This document shows positions 25,080 through 37,465 of a DNA stretch of 64,000 nucleotides, one piece after another (positions within the stretch are counted from its first letter, which is position 1; each line of letters starts with the position of its first letter). The notes beneath the pieces are model-generated. The model saw only the letters and a list, made by a program, of their open reading frames with translations, made no database searches and was not told where the DNA came from. The position numbers were made by a program, and so were the translations under genes. The DNA lies in the NCBI RefSeq assembly GCF_015832195.1, contig NC_052017.1, positions 106,180,929 through 106,244,928 of the forward strand. Direction: 5' to 3'. Origin of the DNA: Motacilla alba alba. Taxonomy: Eukaryota > Chordata > Aves > Passeriformes > Motacillidae.

Positions 25080-27620
25080 ACTAGGGAGGTGCAACTCAGG
25101 TGGGGAATGCTGATCCTGGATGACTGAGACCCTGCATTGGGTTGGCTTTAAAAGGAAGGAGGCCTCTCTCTCCATTCCAGCAGGGAAGGTAGGAGGGGTG
25201 CCTGTATCTATTGGTGTCTTTGGTGGCAAGCCAGGGAGCTTTAGGGAAAGGAGTCAGGAAGGACCCCAGGATACAATGTGTGAGGACACCTCTAAGCACA
25301 AAGAGACTAACTACCCAGAGCAGGGAGCAGCACCATCAGTGGAGAAGGAAACAGCTCCCCCACAGGTAGGGATGCAGCTGGCTCCCTCCTGAGGCAGATG
25401 TGCAAATCAAGAACAGGCATGTTATCCAGGGAGCAAATAATATTTAAATCCTAGTGCTAAGGAAAAAATCACATACCCAGCCCCAGATATGAGATTTGTA
25501 GCCAGCCCTCCTCCAAAATAAGGAATAGCTGAGAAAGTTGATGACCCTCTTCTGATGGGAAGAGAGGTTTGCTGTATCAGGGAAGCAGGTGTGGGCAGGA
25601 AGGGGTGCTGCCTGCCATAGCCTGAGATGCTACCGGAAAGTGTTCAGGTTTTCCTGCTGCACTGGCTCTATGCTGTTGATCCAGCAAACTGCTAACCTAG
25701 TTAGAAGAGCTTTAAAGTAGGATTGAGGGAGGGGTTGACTAGGAAAAAAGTAGTTAGCATAAACAAGAGCAGCCTGATGGGGACCTAAAATTTCAGTGAT
25801 GTTGGTATTCAAATAGGTTCACAGGAGAGACATGGGGAGTAGTGAATCAGTCCACTGAATACTTTAGAAGTCTGTATACTAATGGAAGAAATATTTGGGA
25901 TAAACAGGTGGAGCTGGAAGTCTTAATGCAAGATCAAAATTATGACTTAATTGGTGTAACAGAGCCTTGGTGGGATAATTGGCATGACTTGAATAGTAAT
26001 ATGAAAGGAAGAGCAGGCAAGGAGAAAACAGGAGAGATGTTACCTCACTTTGGATCTATTTACTTGCTGGAAGCCTGGCATGTAGAGAAGACTAAAACTG
26101 CCTGAAAATTTAATAGATAATAATTATACAGGAAAAGACCTCAAGCATGGTGGGATGGCCACAGCAACTGGTCACAGAACTGATCAAGAGAGAGCAGCTT
26201 TCAGTGTAGCAAAGGGCTTTGACAGTGCTTGAAAGTCCTTGCAACAGCAGACAGACTGACCAACATGTGCGCAGAAGGAAGAAGCCATGCTCAGATACTA
26301 TAGATTGAGCATGAAAGGTTACCAGGAGCATGTAAGGACAAAACAAGAAAAGCTGGAATGTGGACTGAACCACTACAAGGCGGCAGCACCAAGGGTAGGA
26401 AAATATCATTCTTCATGTGCATTAGGAGTAAGAGGTAAGCCAAGAGCAGTGTCATCTGAACAATCATGAGGCAAAATGTTGCAAAAAGGATGCAGAGAAG
26501 GCCTGTGTGTGAAGTGGGGCTCCTGCATCCTCATCGATTGCAAGGTCAGTTGTGAGCATGCAGCTGGCATGATTAAAATCAGAAACAAAAAAGGGGCAAG
26601 AATAGGTAAAGGATATTCATTTAACTTCATTTTTTTAAAAATCATTTTTGTCTGATGAATTTTGTATGGGATACTTAGAGGACTGTCTGAAGCTCTTTCA
26701 GAGTCATTAGTAGTCATCCTGGGAACCCTTGGAGAGGGAATGAAGAACTAGATACCTAGAAAAGCACAAGGTTGTCCTTTTTTTTAAGCAAAAGAGGGAA
26801 TTGAGTTACTGAAGAAGTCAAATGAACTTCAATCCTCGGAAAAATTCTGTAAGAAGTAAAGCATCTGGAAATCAATATTTATATATCATTCTATGTCAAA
26901 TGAGCCTTATTTTCTTTCCTGGCTGTGTAATGGGCCTTGTGGGTAATGGGAATCTGCAGATGATATGCACCTTGACTTTAGCAAGGTTTTGACAATCTTC
27001 TACCTGAGAGAAGAGATTATAGGGAAGATAGAGAATTTTTTGCATTGCAATTACAGTGGTTTATGATCAAAAGTATTTATCATGAAATCCTGTAAAGGTC
27101 CGACTCAGTGCAGTTCAATGAATGACACGGCAAGTGGCGGTGAAGTCTTCAGTGCAATTTTTACCAAAATCCTATTTTTTCTACCACAAATTAATCTTCT
27201 ATCCCTTATCAGAACTGATGTCTTGGCTGAAATGCTGTGTATAGCCTTCAGCAGGGACAGGGGAGGTAACGTTGAAAAAGAACAAAAAAAAAAAAAAAAC
27301 ACAGAGGAGGAAAGGGGTGAGCAAAACATGACTTTGGAAGAAAGATTTAAAAATCTGGTATTGTTTTATCTAAAGAAGAAAAGGCTGAGAATAGATTTAA
27401 CACCAGTCCTCAGATTTGTAAAAGGTTATTACAGGGCACAAGAATGCTCTGCGACATCTGTGGTGAATGAGTTGGATAATAGAAAGGGTCTTAACTTTAA
27501 GGAATCCTTTCTAACCAGTACTGTAATGAAATGGGAGAAACTGCTCATTGAGGTTGCAGAATTTCTTTCAGTAGAGGTCCTTAAGCCCATGTTGGAGGTG
27601 GCATAAACAGGGCAAGATGC
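25080..27620 (+). mobile_element. Old, internally deleted CR1 LINE with endonuclease and RT parts
   Basis: CR1 landmarks occur in the correct order on the plus strand. At about 25680-25735, CAAACTGCTAACCTAGTTAG plus a GAAGAGCTTTAAAGTAGG run matches the inter-ORF region. At 25854-26050 the frame contains VELEVLMQDQNYDLIGVTEP followed by WWDNWHD, the N-terminal APE-type endonuclease signature (NYDLVGITETWWD-like). At about 26653-26760 lies the RELAEAIS region, and at about 26925-27000 a DFSKAFD-like stretch. At 27330-27606 the frame reads NLVLFYLKKKRLRIDL ... KGYYRAQEC ... FLSVEVLKPMLEV, matching the C-terminal GLFSLEKRRLRGDLI ... LEIFK block. About 1 kb is missing inside relative to a full element, frames are broken and the 3' tail is not evident. 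The 25080-25660 part is included tentatively as possible ORF1. An A17-type homopolymer sits near 27283. Confidence 0.75.
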
Positions 27621-30600
27621 CACAGAGTTACAAAGAGAGGAGTAGAATAGGAACTTCCTAATATCTTTTCCTGACTTTTCCATTTTTATTTATTTCAAGT
27701 TTTCAGCTATAGGAGAGCATAATGTTCCAGTTTGCTTCACTTTTGCTCCTGCAAAACTCTTCACTTGTACCTCAGATTTTTAAAAGACTTTGTGAGGTTG
27801 AATTTTAAGATCTATTTACAGACAGGTAGCACCTGAGCAGCTTGGGCATGAACCAGCATCAGATGTTGTTAAATTCTGTGCAAATGCAACAGCCCATTCC
27901 AGCAATGTACAATGGCCACCACTTCCTTTTGCTTAGGAGCTGGGAAAGTCCCCTTCTGTTGCCCAGCCACTCACCATCAGTGTCAAGTTTTGACCTCCTC
28001 CAATACCTCTTGCAACATTTTCCTCTTTTATCTATCACAGCAATCTTTTGTCTCTCTCATTAGAAGAGCTTCTCTAAACTCTGTGTAGTGTTTTTGGCAA
28101 TCATAGAGATTTCTAGGGCGGCTTTGAATGTGGGAGTCAGATCTCTTTTCATGCAGTTAAAATATGATGCACACAAGGCAATCCACTTTCTGTAAAACAT
28201 TTGGTGAGAGCACACATGGTCTTGTGCATGAGAGCATTAGAATGAGCCATGGGAGCCATGGGAGAGCAAGGTTTGGTGGCAAACTACTTGTGTGGCACTG
28301 TGCGCCCATACTTCCCAACTGAGCTGCAAGAACTGCAGGATTAGCAGCACTGCCTCATCCCATGGAGCAGTTCTGAGGATAAATACATGAGGTGCCTCAA
28401 TAAAGTAGTAACTGGGGTGCTATGTGACCCTGAGATGGATTTGCTGATGCAGATGCAAGAGGGCAGTTTTGATTTCCATTCCTTTTAAGTTGTGTATTTG
28501 GCATGTTGACTACTTGGCCCACGTAGGAGAGAAGGGGATGCAGTGGTGTCACAGATGCCCATACTTCTCATTGCAAGATGGATTCAGTCTTTGATTAGCC
28601 AAAAGTTCTTGCTCTTGTACTTATCTTTGAGCAGCTGGAGGGTTCCAAGGCCCCTTGTGCAAAGTACTTATACAGAAGGGATGAAATCCTGCTCTGTTGA
28701 AACAACAGCACTTACATCCTGGGCTCACTCAGCTTCCATCCCATTCATCTCAGAGATGTGCAAATACATGCTTGAGTGCTCTACTGAATCATGATGACTC
28801 TTCTAGAGGAACTGCATGGAAAATCAATGGACATGCTCCTTACCCCCAGATTGTTGCCATCTTGGTGGATTCCTGCCCTTAGAGCACACCAGCTGCCCAG
28901 TTCCTGCCTCTGCTGGAGCACAGCATGTCTCCAGACCTTTCAGTAGGGCTGTATGAGCTCTCCCTGACCTGACTCACTAATACCCAGCTATGCTAGCAAA
29001 GATCTAGTTCAGTTAGTTAACGTGGCTCCTTTGGACCTGCACAAGCCAGGGAGGAGCTGCAGGAGCAGCTCTGCTGCTAAAGCCTAGAAGGCAGTAAATT
29101 CCATGCAGGGCATGTTGGAGCAGGGATTGCGCTGTGCCCAGTACATCTGTGACCACAAGGAAGCGTGGTCACAGCCACTCAGTTTTGCCTGAATTCCTTT
29201 GGTGAATAGCTGTCTTAGCAACAGAAAATGACTCTTATTTTTTAGTATTTCTTTGTAGAAATCTCTTCTAACACTGAGCAATATGCAACTCTATTTAACA
29301 TTTGGCACAACATTTGCCACAGAAGTGTTACTACGCCTCTCCCCAAAGGTATTGACTAAATGTATGTATGTTCCTCTTAGAAAGTTTCTCCTCTATCTAA
29401 TGAACACTTCAGAGTATGTCAGAGTGTTCTGCTTTGGTCTTCTGGCTGTGTTGAACACATACATTTTACAGTATGTGCACCAGCAGTGTGCTTACTTTGG
29501 CTGTCTAGAATTGCATAGCAAACAGCTAAGTTACTTCCTAGGCTTCAAGTCCACAGCAGAGATAAGAAAATGCTTCTAACATTCAAAAAATGAATATATC
29601 TTGAGATATTTTCAGAGATTCATTTTCCTGGAGAAAAAATCTCATCATGAACACTGAGCCTTAGACTATATCAAAACCTGTGTGAGCATAACATACTGTG
29701 TTGTGAAACATTCCCACGAGAACATATAAACATTTAGGCAAACCTCCAACAGGGCAAAAAGAACGCTGCTTAACATTTTCAGTCCACACTTCAATTGATT
29801 CTGGATGTTTCTCACCTTGAGTATAAGTGTGACTTGTTTGGCTCCTGTGCCTCCTAAATTCAATCCGGAATAGCAGTTACTGGGCAAAGAAGGACCTGGG
29901 AATAGTCAAAGCTGGTTCAGAAGTAAAGTGTTTCAGAGGCCATGTTTTTATTGCTCTATCAAAACCTGCAGTTACACAAACATTTTTCTTGATATAAGAA
30001 ACTCATTCTTCTTTCCAGCCCTGCTTCTTCCTCCCTCTTTCTTGAATCTGTTTGCAGATCCTGTGAGGTGACCTGGCTTAAAAACAATTCTACAATACTC
30101 TGCTGAATGTGGCTGAGCCGAATGCCCATGAAAGCAGAGCCTGATATGATTCTCTTAATAAAAGATGCTTGAGAACGTAAAACTACATTGAGTTAAAAGA
30201 TCTGAAAAATCATTCGCATGCAGTTTTCTGTCAAAAGGAAAATACTTTGTGGGAAGCATATAAATTTTTGGCAAAAATTAGGTTGGAAGAAGGAGAAGTG
30301 GAGAGGAAGAGAGAGACAGATCATGTGTCTCTATATAACCAAGTAACAGAATAAAACCATCTCAAATCCCAAGTGAATGTCCTCAAACAAAATAATGCCT
30401 CATCTGACTTGAAGTCACTCACAAAAATAGTGAAGAGACTCATTTTCAATCCCACCAAATAAAAAATATATTTGAGGTTTTGACATTTTACATTAAATAA
30501 TGGTTCCCCAACCCAATATAAGAGGTACAATAAAAAGATGTGCGACAGTACTCAGAAAAATTCTTCATGGCCTATTCACCTTCTGTGAATAGGTTTATTC

Positions 30601-32502
30601 TTGTCAACTCCAGAAATCTTTGGTACAGTCCAAAACATCCCTAACATAATCAGTTGTGTTTCAGTGGTAGGAGACACATATAAGGCAAAGTAGTTGTAAA
30701 GGTTTGTTATTTCATCATGAACCTTTTGTGTCCAACAGGTATCAGTATGCAGAGGTTTAGAGTTTTTTTTGTTTTTTTTTTTATTTCTTCTTACTATTGG
30801 ACTCATTAGCCAATGTTTAATCCATTACCTGTGAAAACATGCACAGATTTGTATAATATTTGAATACACAGTAATTACACAGCAGCTGATGTATCTGAAG
30901 ATACTTTGGGAAATCCTTGTATTTATAGGTTATCTTGACTTAAAGCTGTACATTGTATTGTACTGAGCTAAAAACCACTGAAGGACAATACTTAACACCT
31001 GGGACAGCAGGAGCTTGTTGGTCATGAGTTACATGGGGAGACAGCAACTAAACAAAGTACACTAACTTACCAAAGCTCTTGAATACTCATGAAAGGAGTC
31101 ATCGGATTATACCAATCATTTGCCAATATTTTTTGTAGTTACATGTTTTATTGTTGTTTGGGGGGCTTTTCTGAATTATTTAAGAGTTATTAATATTTTA
31201 TTAAATCCTCTCTTTCTTACTCCCATTCTTTTTGCCATTTCCAAGAGCTAAGCAGCTTTCCTATGGAAAAATTGCATAGAAGAAATCAATTCTGCAAAGT
31301 TTCTTTCACATACCCTCCTACCTGGAGATTTTAACTTTCATTATCTCCTTGACTTTCCTAAATAATTAGGAAACATATTTATTTATTTTAAATCTGGCAT
31401 TGGCTTTCAGAAAGCTGGACCATGTTTTTCCTTTTCTTTAAAATCATATTGCCTGCTTTCCAAGCCCATTTCTTATCCTTTTTACTCCGTGTTTCTGTCA
31501 CAATTTTACAATTAGCCATTAAAAATATATATATCATTAAAGTGCCAAAGCACCTGCTAGCCCCATGCATATGCATGAAATAGAATTATGTCCCCTCTGG
31601 GACACTGGTGTTGTGACTCTGGGGAAATGGCTAAGTAACCATGACAACGTGTCTCCACTACATCTTATTTCCAGTGATAAAAGCATGATTTACCCTATTA
31701 AACAAAACATATTACAACTTGCCCACAGCAAGTGGTGTCATCTTTCTAGTGGAGGCACCAGGTCAGGAGGGAGAGCAACCCACGCCCATCCACCCATCCA
31801 TCCAAGCCTCGCCCTCGTTGACACTGCTTCACGGTTACGTTGATGGTAAGGCAGGATGAGACACACGTACAGTATTTCGCATGTCTGCCTTGATAGGTGA
31901 GAAGAAACGAGGGGAGCAGTATTCATTATCTGCAGGCACCAGCCCAGTCCCCGGGACAGCGGTGATGGACGGTGCAGGAGAACCCAAGGGTAGGGTGCAA
32001 AGATTGGCGGAACCCACACGCAATGATTCAGAGGTTTAAATTAGATAATTTCTGCATCTTCTTTCTTGCCAGTTTGCCAAGGCTGCCAATACTTAGTGAA
32101 TGCCAGGGAAGGCTACCAGAAGTGGTTTTTCAAAGGCTGCTGCCAGAAAACAATGTTAAATGATTTTTTATAAGCTTGCCTTTGGTACTGATTGGACTTT
32201 ATCTTATTTAAAGTGATTTTTAAAATCAAGTGCACTTTTCATTATATATTTTTGATTTACACCTTGCTTAATTAGGGAAGGCACCTTGCTATTCCATTAT
32301 CTATAATAATTTTATAGGGAAACTCTCCTCATTGGATCTTTTCTACTAGCATAATACAGTATTTGTTTTATTAGTACTTTGAAGAAGTATTTAAATCAGC
32401 CAATCTAATAATTTAAATATTTTAAATATTGCCTTGAAAGTGTTTGCATTAACCCTCTTCTTTCCATCACATACATAAAGAGAAGTATAAACCCTAATTT
32501 GA
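27621..32502. other. Long non-genic stretch
   Basis: No recognisable gene, RNA gene or transposon family in 4.9 kb. Minor features are a tandem GCCATGGGA doublet near 28245 and a poly-T with a G interruption at 30761-30782. Short frames (up to about 98 codons) have no domains. Confidence 0.5.
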
Positions 32503-32539
32503 GTTCTTAATCACTTGAGGGCACAATTTGATTAAGAAC
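32503..32539. repeat. Inverted repeat with 11-bp perfect arms
   Basis: GTTCTTAATCA at 32503-32513 is the exact reverse complement of TGATTAAGAAC at 32529-32539, separated by 15 bases containing CACTTGAGG-type sequence (an NKX2-like CACTTGA word at 32512-32518). It lies in an AT-rich stretch with few repeats (32160-32600) that has the texture of conserved noncoding DNA. It could form a hairpin in RNA or serve as paired factor sites. Function is unknown. Confidence 0.7.
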
Positions 32540-33451
32540 AATAAACAGAGAGGTGAAGATATTAAAACCACAAATGTCTCAGAGCGAAAACAAAACTGGT
32601 GTTTAAAGGTCAAGTACATAGACATAATTAGTTCTACTTACATGAAGAATTGCAATTAGCTTTATGAATTGCATTTTGAAATTGCCGGTTCTTGTGAATC
32701 CTGGGGGTTTCTTGAAACATCAACTGTTAGAAGCATGTGATTAGATCAGACTCACAGCTAAGAGTGAAAAAAGCTAAATCATCTTCAGTACAAACAACTG
32801 CAAGGTGAGGCTGAAAGTACTACCTGGGCTTATCAAAAGGTGACTGGCTAATAATAACCCAGTATTCATCAGATTATTTGCAACCTGACTTATGATTGCT
32901 AAGTTCTTGGCACTGACCCTTTCTCAATTCCAAACATAATCTGTACAGGCCTAAGTAGAGGGATTCTGCATTTACTGTCAAAGAATGGATTACTTTCTCT
33001 TTTAAAAACACCAAACATGGAGAAAGTGTTGGTTATTCTAGCATGTTCTTGCAAGACCCTGACAGCTGTTCCCAAAAAACCTCAAGCCCATTGGAAATCT
33101 GATTTCTACTAGAACATGCATTCATGCAACAAAAGTGAGTGTTTGGACTTTAGGGCCTCTTCCAGCGAATTGAATGCTGAATGGTATGGAAAGATTTGAC
33201 GAAAATTATTGAGTTTCCAGGTATCCCAGTCCTGTCACCACTCTGGGCTTCCCACGCAGCAGGTTAACCAAGAAGCACAGGTCACATTTCTTGCAAGGTT
33301 CTCCAGTTGCTTCTGGATGCCTGGCCAGAAGGCATTGCAGATCTACCTGTAGTAGAGGTAGCAGAGTACCCAGATTAGTTGTTTGGAGTTCTGGACTGAG
33401 AAGATCTGTCAGAACACTGAGTTTGCTGCTCTAGCTCTGTTGGTTTGCTTT
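32540..33451. other. Non-genic stretch
   Basis: Single-copy AT-rich DNA without recognisable gene or repeat. Confidence 0.45.
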
Positions 33452-33473
33452 TGTGTGTGTGTGTGTGTGTGTG
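33452..33473 (+). repeat. (TG)11 microsatellite
   Basis: Eleven uninterrupted TG units. The minus-strand frame at 33375-33755 that includes a Thr-His run is produced by this repeat and is not a gene. Confidence 0.95.
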
Positions 33474-36177
33474 CAGCTGAACAGTCTCCTTACCATCCAG
33501 AAACAGGCTGTGTTGTGTGTGGAGGGTTGAACAAGAGAGAAGAAACCTGAAGTCAAATTTTATACTACTGCTCAGAACCCCAACTTTGAGTAGTGACTTC
33601 GGGCAAATAACTTGCAGAAAACTCCTCCAGAGAGTGTGTGGAGCTTTATGGAATACAATAGAGAAATAAAAGGGGAAAACCCTGCATCTCAGTTTTCCTA
33701 TCTGTAACATGGGACTAATACTTACCAACCGACCCATGTCACAAGGGAGATGCAATAATTAATTAGCTAATGTTCCTACAGCACTTTAACTCTGTAAAGT
33801 GTAAAATAAATGTTAAGCATTATTGGCACTTAGATTCTACAGTGATTGGTGCCCTACAATTCCCTAAGCCAGACAGCTAGTTATTGCTACTCAGAGCAAC
33901 AGTAGCTTACAATACATCCCTGCATTATCAGCTGGTTTCTAGATGGTTACGTGCCAGGGTGCCTGTACATACGCCCTCCCACATGTGCCAGATGCCTCAT
34001 AGGGGAATTCTGATGTCCAGGATGTGACTGGAAAGGGAACTCTGCGGCCACTCTGTAACTGGGCAGTCTCATTTTTTTCTGTGGTTTTATTTCCTCCCCT
34101 CTGAGACAGGTTATTAGGTAATAACCAGTACCTGAAACCCACTGCCCTGCTGTATAAATACTATTTAATCTATTTTTATCATTTGACTCATTATTATCAC
34201 TGAAAGTATCCAGGATTTCAATAAATTCAATGCCAATGAAACTAACTGGTAAATTGCATAGAGCAATTTGAGAGAAAAAAAGAGCTTTGTCCTTTTTCAT
34301 TTTGTTGCTTTATACTTTTTAGCTAAATTTTATTTCAGTGAACAAGAAGATGGCAGCTTCTAAAATTATGTCTGAGAGATGGATATGTAGGTAATATTGT
34401 TTAATATTAACTGCTGCTACAAGGGTTCATGAATTCCCATCAGTACCGGTTTTTATGGAGTTCCTTATGCTAAAGTCTATTTCAACAAAGATAGTGGAAA
34501 GAGCCTGGTTTGCAGCTCAGTAGTTCAAGAAAGAATTGCAGCTTTGCCCTCTCAGTCATAGCCTGAGAGATTGGTATTGAAGTCTCTGCATTTACACTAT
34601 ATACAATTACAGGATTTTTTTCAGGTTAGCTTCAGCCTGGTCCTTTGGGTTAAAACTTCCTTATCATGCCCATGTTTCAAAGCCATTCAAAGCACCAGTC
34701 AGTTATTTGTAGCCTCGTGACTCCATCTGGGTTTTGAGGGCATCTAATACAAACCAGGAGGAGAGTTTCTTATTTAGTTTGCTCTCAAAGAAATCCAAAG
34801 CCACACTGTGAATCAAACCAGTAGATGATAAAACGAGACGACCGAAAATTCTGTAAAAATCTGTTTACTACTTTCAACCAAAACACAAGTGAGATGCAGC
34901 CTTAGCCCAGGTGGTACTATTTCTGCTGACTTTGTAGGAGGCCATGTGGACAATAAGCAACCAAGCAACCCCAGACCACCGCATCAGAGTTTAAGAGTAT
35001 CTCCCAGGGCAAACACCATTTAATTCCTTCACACTTTCTTATGCTGTTTCCCTAAGCATCCCCTATTTGGCTTTGTCAATCACAGGCTACTGGGCTAGAG
35101 AGACATTCTGTTTGAGCCAGCCAAGATGTACTTATACAGTGTTCTGCTAGATCCAGAAATATAAAGAAGATTCAAATATTGATATGCACGCATTGGTGAT
35201 AATTCCAGCAGTCTACCACTCTACTATGGGATATTGTACACAGTGCTATTTAACTAATAGTATGCATGGGAATTGTGACTGGCATCCATAAAGACTGGAG
35301 GAATGTGGGTGGAAAATCAGAGCCCTAAATTTGACTTTGAGTCCTAGGAGGTATATTTCATATTGAGACCTCACCATAATAAATACTTAAAAGCTCATAA
35401 AATTTTGTCGTGATGGAGGTGAAAAGCATCTCATTTATGTATTATTAATGTATACTCACTCAGCTTGTTAATTTAATTAGTGAACTGGATAAAACTGTCT
35501 CTTTTGTGATCTTCCTGTGAAAGCAAGAAAATGTACTTCGTGTAAGACTGGTTATCTGTGTTAAGCTGGTTATCACCAACACTGTAGCACTTCACTTCTG
35601 AAGTTCCTGAGAGTGAATGACTTAATTTATCTTTGATTATTTGGTACTCGACCACTGAATAACACCTAGTGCAAAAAAAACCCAAAAAATAAAATGTTTA
35701 TTTTTGCTGGAGTAAAAATCAATTACTCAGTGTTTTTTTCTTGCTTTGTTTCAGATGAACAGATCCCTTCAAAAACTTTCTGAGCTTTAAGGCATGTCAT
35801 AAGCAATTTCTGTGCTTGTTTTGCCACTGCCCATGGAGAGGATGCTTGAAAGTCAATACTACCTCCTTGCAAAACCCTTCCCCACATCAAACTCTACAAT
35901 ACTGATCTTTGCAAGTTGCTCTCAGAAACTGTCAGTAGTCTGAGTACATCTCTATTGCAGTTTTTTTGAACTTTGGGGTTAATATTAATTTATGAACTTG
36001 GAGCATAAGGAAATGCCACACAAGACTATACATACATTTTTGTATTGTTCTTTTTTATAAATCCATGAATTAATATCTGACATATTTCTTGGTTTGTAAA
36101 GTATCTCACTTTGTCACCCAGTCCAGGATATTTTAAAACCAATCTAAGTTGTTATTTTTTTCTTTTTCCCTTTTTAG
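33474..36177. other. Non-genic stretch
   Basis: No gene or named repeat is seen. A strong acceptor-like tract (TTTTTTTCTTGCTTTGTTTCAG) lies at about 35733-35754. All three frames after it hit stops within about 40 bases and no clear donor follows, so at most it could open a noncoding or terminal exon. Confidence 0.4.
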
Positions 36178-36238
36178 CACAAGCCTTTATTTTACTCTCT
36201 TCAGAAACCAAAGAAGTATGATAAGGAAGAAACTGAAT
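36178..36238 (+). other. Candidate small internal coding exon
   Basis: A strong pyrimidine tract and acceptor (TTTTTTTCTTTTTCCCTTTTTAG, ending at 36177) precede 61 bases open in frame from the first base, decoding to HKPLFYSLQKPKKYDKEETE, followed by a consensus-like donor GTATGT at 36239. The other two frames contain stops or are less protein-like. The peptide is polar and lysine/glutamate rich. I do not recognise the protein. If real, this window would lie inside a large plus-strand gene. Chance occurrence is quite possible in 64 kb. Confidence 0.25.
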
Positions 36239-37460
36239 GTATGTTTTTATATGCTTTAAGTGTTGGTGTTGTTTAGATGGTTTAAATGGGAGATGCACAG
36301 AGTTTCTTTGCGAAAGACAAGAACTATATCAGGAATCCTGTATTCAAAAAATTTGCAGGGAGATAACTGAAACCAGAAAAATGCATAAATATTAAGGGCA
36401 ACATATTCTCTTCTTCCCATCCATTTATAGGCCCCTTTACAATTTAATTATCAACGCAAAGTATTTAAAGTAATAGAGATTTTTATTACTAATTTATGTC
36501 TGTAAATCAAAACTGGGCAATTTTAAAGTCCATTATATCCAAATGAATGTAAGTACTCAGCACAGTGAGTGACTTGGTGACATTTTCCAGTGCAAAGCTG
36601 CCCTGGTTTACATGTAAACAATAAAAACACACATACAAAAACTAAGCAGTGAGTGCATCATTTATTCTTATTTTTTTAAGTTTCAATAAAGTTGTTGGAT
36701 TGCATCACTAGGGAAGAAACATGGAGATACATTAATGTGACTTATCTTCAGGAAAATTAAAACTGGATATAAAGCAACCTTGGAAGGGCACTCTAGTCCT
36801 AAGTCTTGGTAGCACTCATTCTGTAGGAATATGAACAACAGTTTATTTTAATCTCCATTTGATGACCATTGGTGTTAAGACAAATTTGTGAGAGCTGCTG
36901 AAAGCATCCTGGCGAGTGCCCAGTATGGTGCTGGGGCTGTGTGCTCCTCTCTGACACTGCCACATCCCCACAGCACATGTGCATGGCCTGATGGCCTGGA
37001 AGGGCCCTTGATACCATGTGCCACGTAGTCCTCTCACTCCTTTGTCACCTGCTCCTAGCACTGTAACAGGAGCACGGATTGTGGGGAGCAACACGTGATA
37101 TCACAGCAATTCAGCCTTCCTGAAAGCTTAAAGGAAAAGTCTCCTGACACAGCTACAGAAAGAAATCCACTTGCTGACGCCACACCTTAAACAGGCATTC
37201 CCAGTCCATGGAGCTCATGGCTTGAGCAGCCTCTGGACCAGCAAAATGCTCTACCAGGTTCTGCAGGCCACTGTCAGGAACCTGGGGGTAGTGTCCTGAC
37301 CTTTGCACGGTGGCATCCTGGCAGCTGCTTTGGCAACTGTCCTTGAGGAGCCATGGCAGTCCTGAGGGACAAATGCTGAAATCCTGCCCAGTCTGCCACA
37401 CGCCTAATCCAGACAAGTCCTGTGTGAATGAAAGGAAAATTCTGGTTGAGGAAGAACAAG
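36239..37460. other. Non-genic stretch
   Basis: No recognisable gene or repeat. Overlapping minus-strand frames at 36799-37563 run towards the LTR and have no retroviral or cellular domains. Confidence 0.45.
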
Positions 37461-37465
37461 GGAAG

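Noticed and set aside
35733..35800. Strong splice-acceptor-like tract
   Set aside because: All frames close within about 40 bases and no clear donor was found, so an exon cannot be supported.
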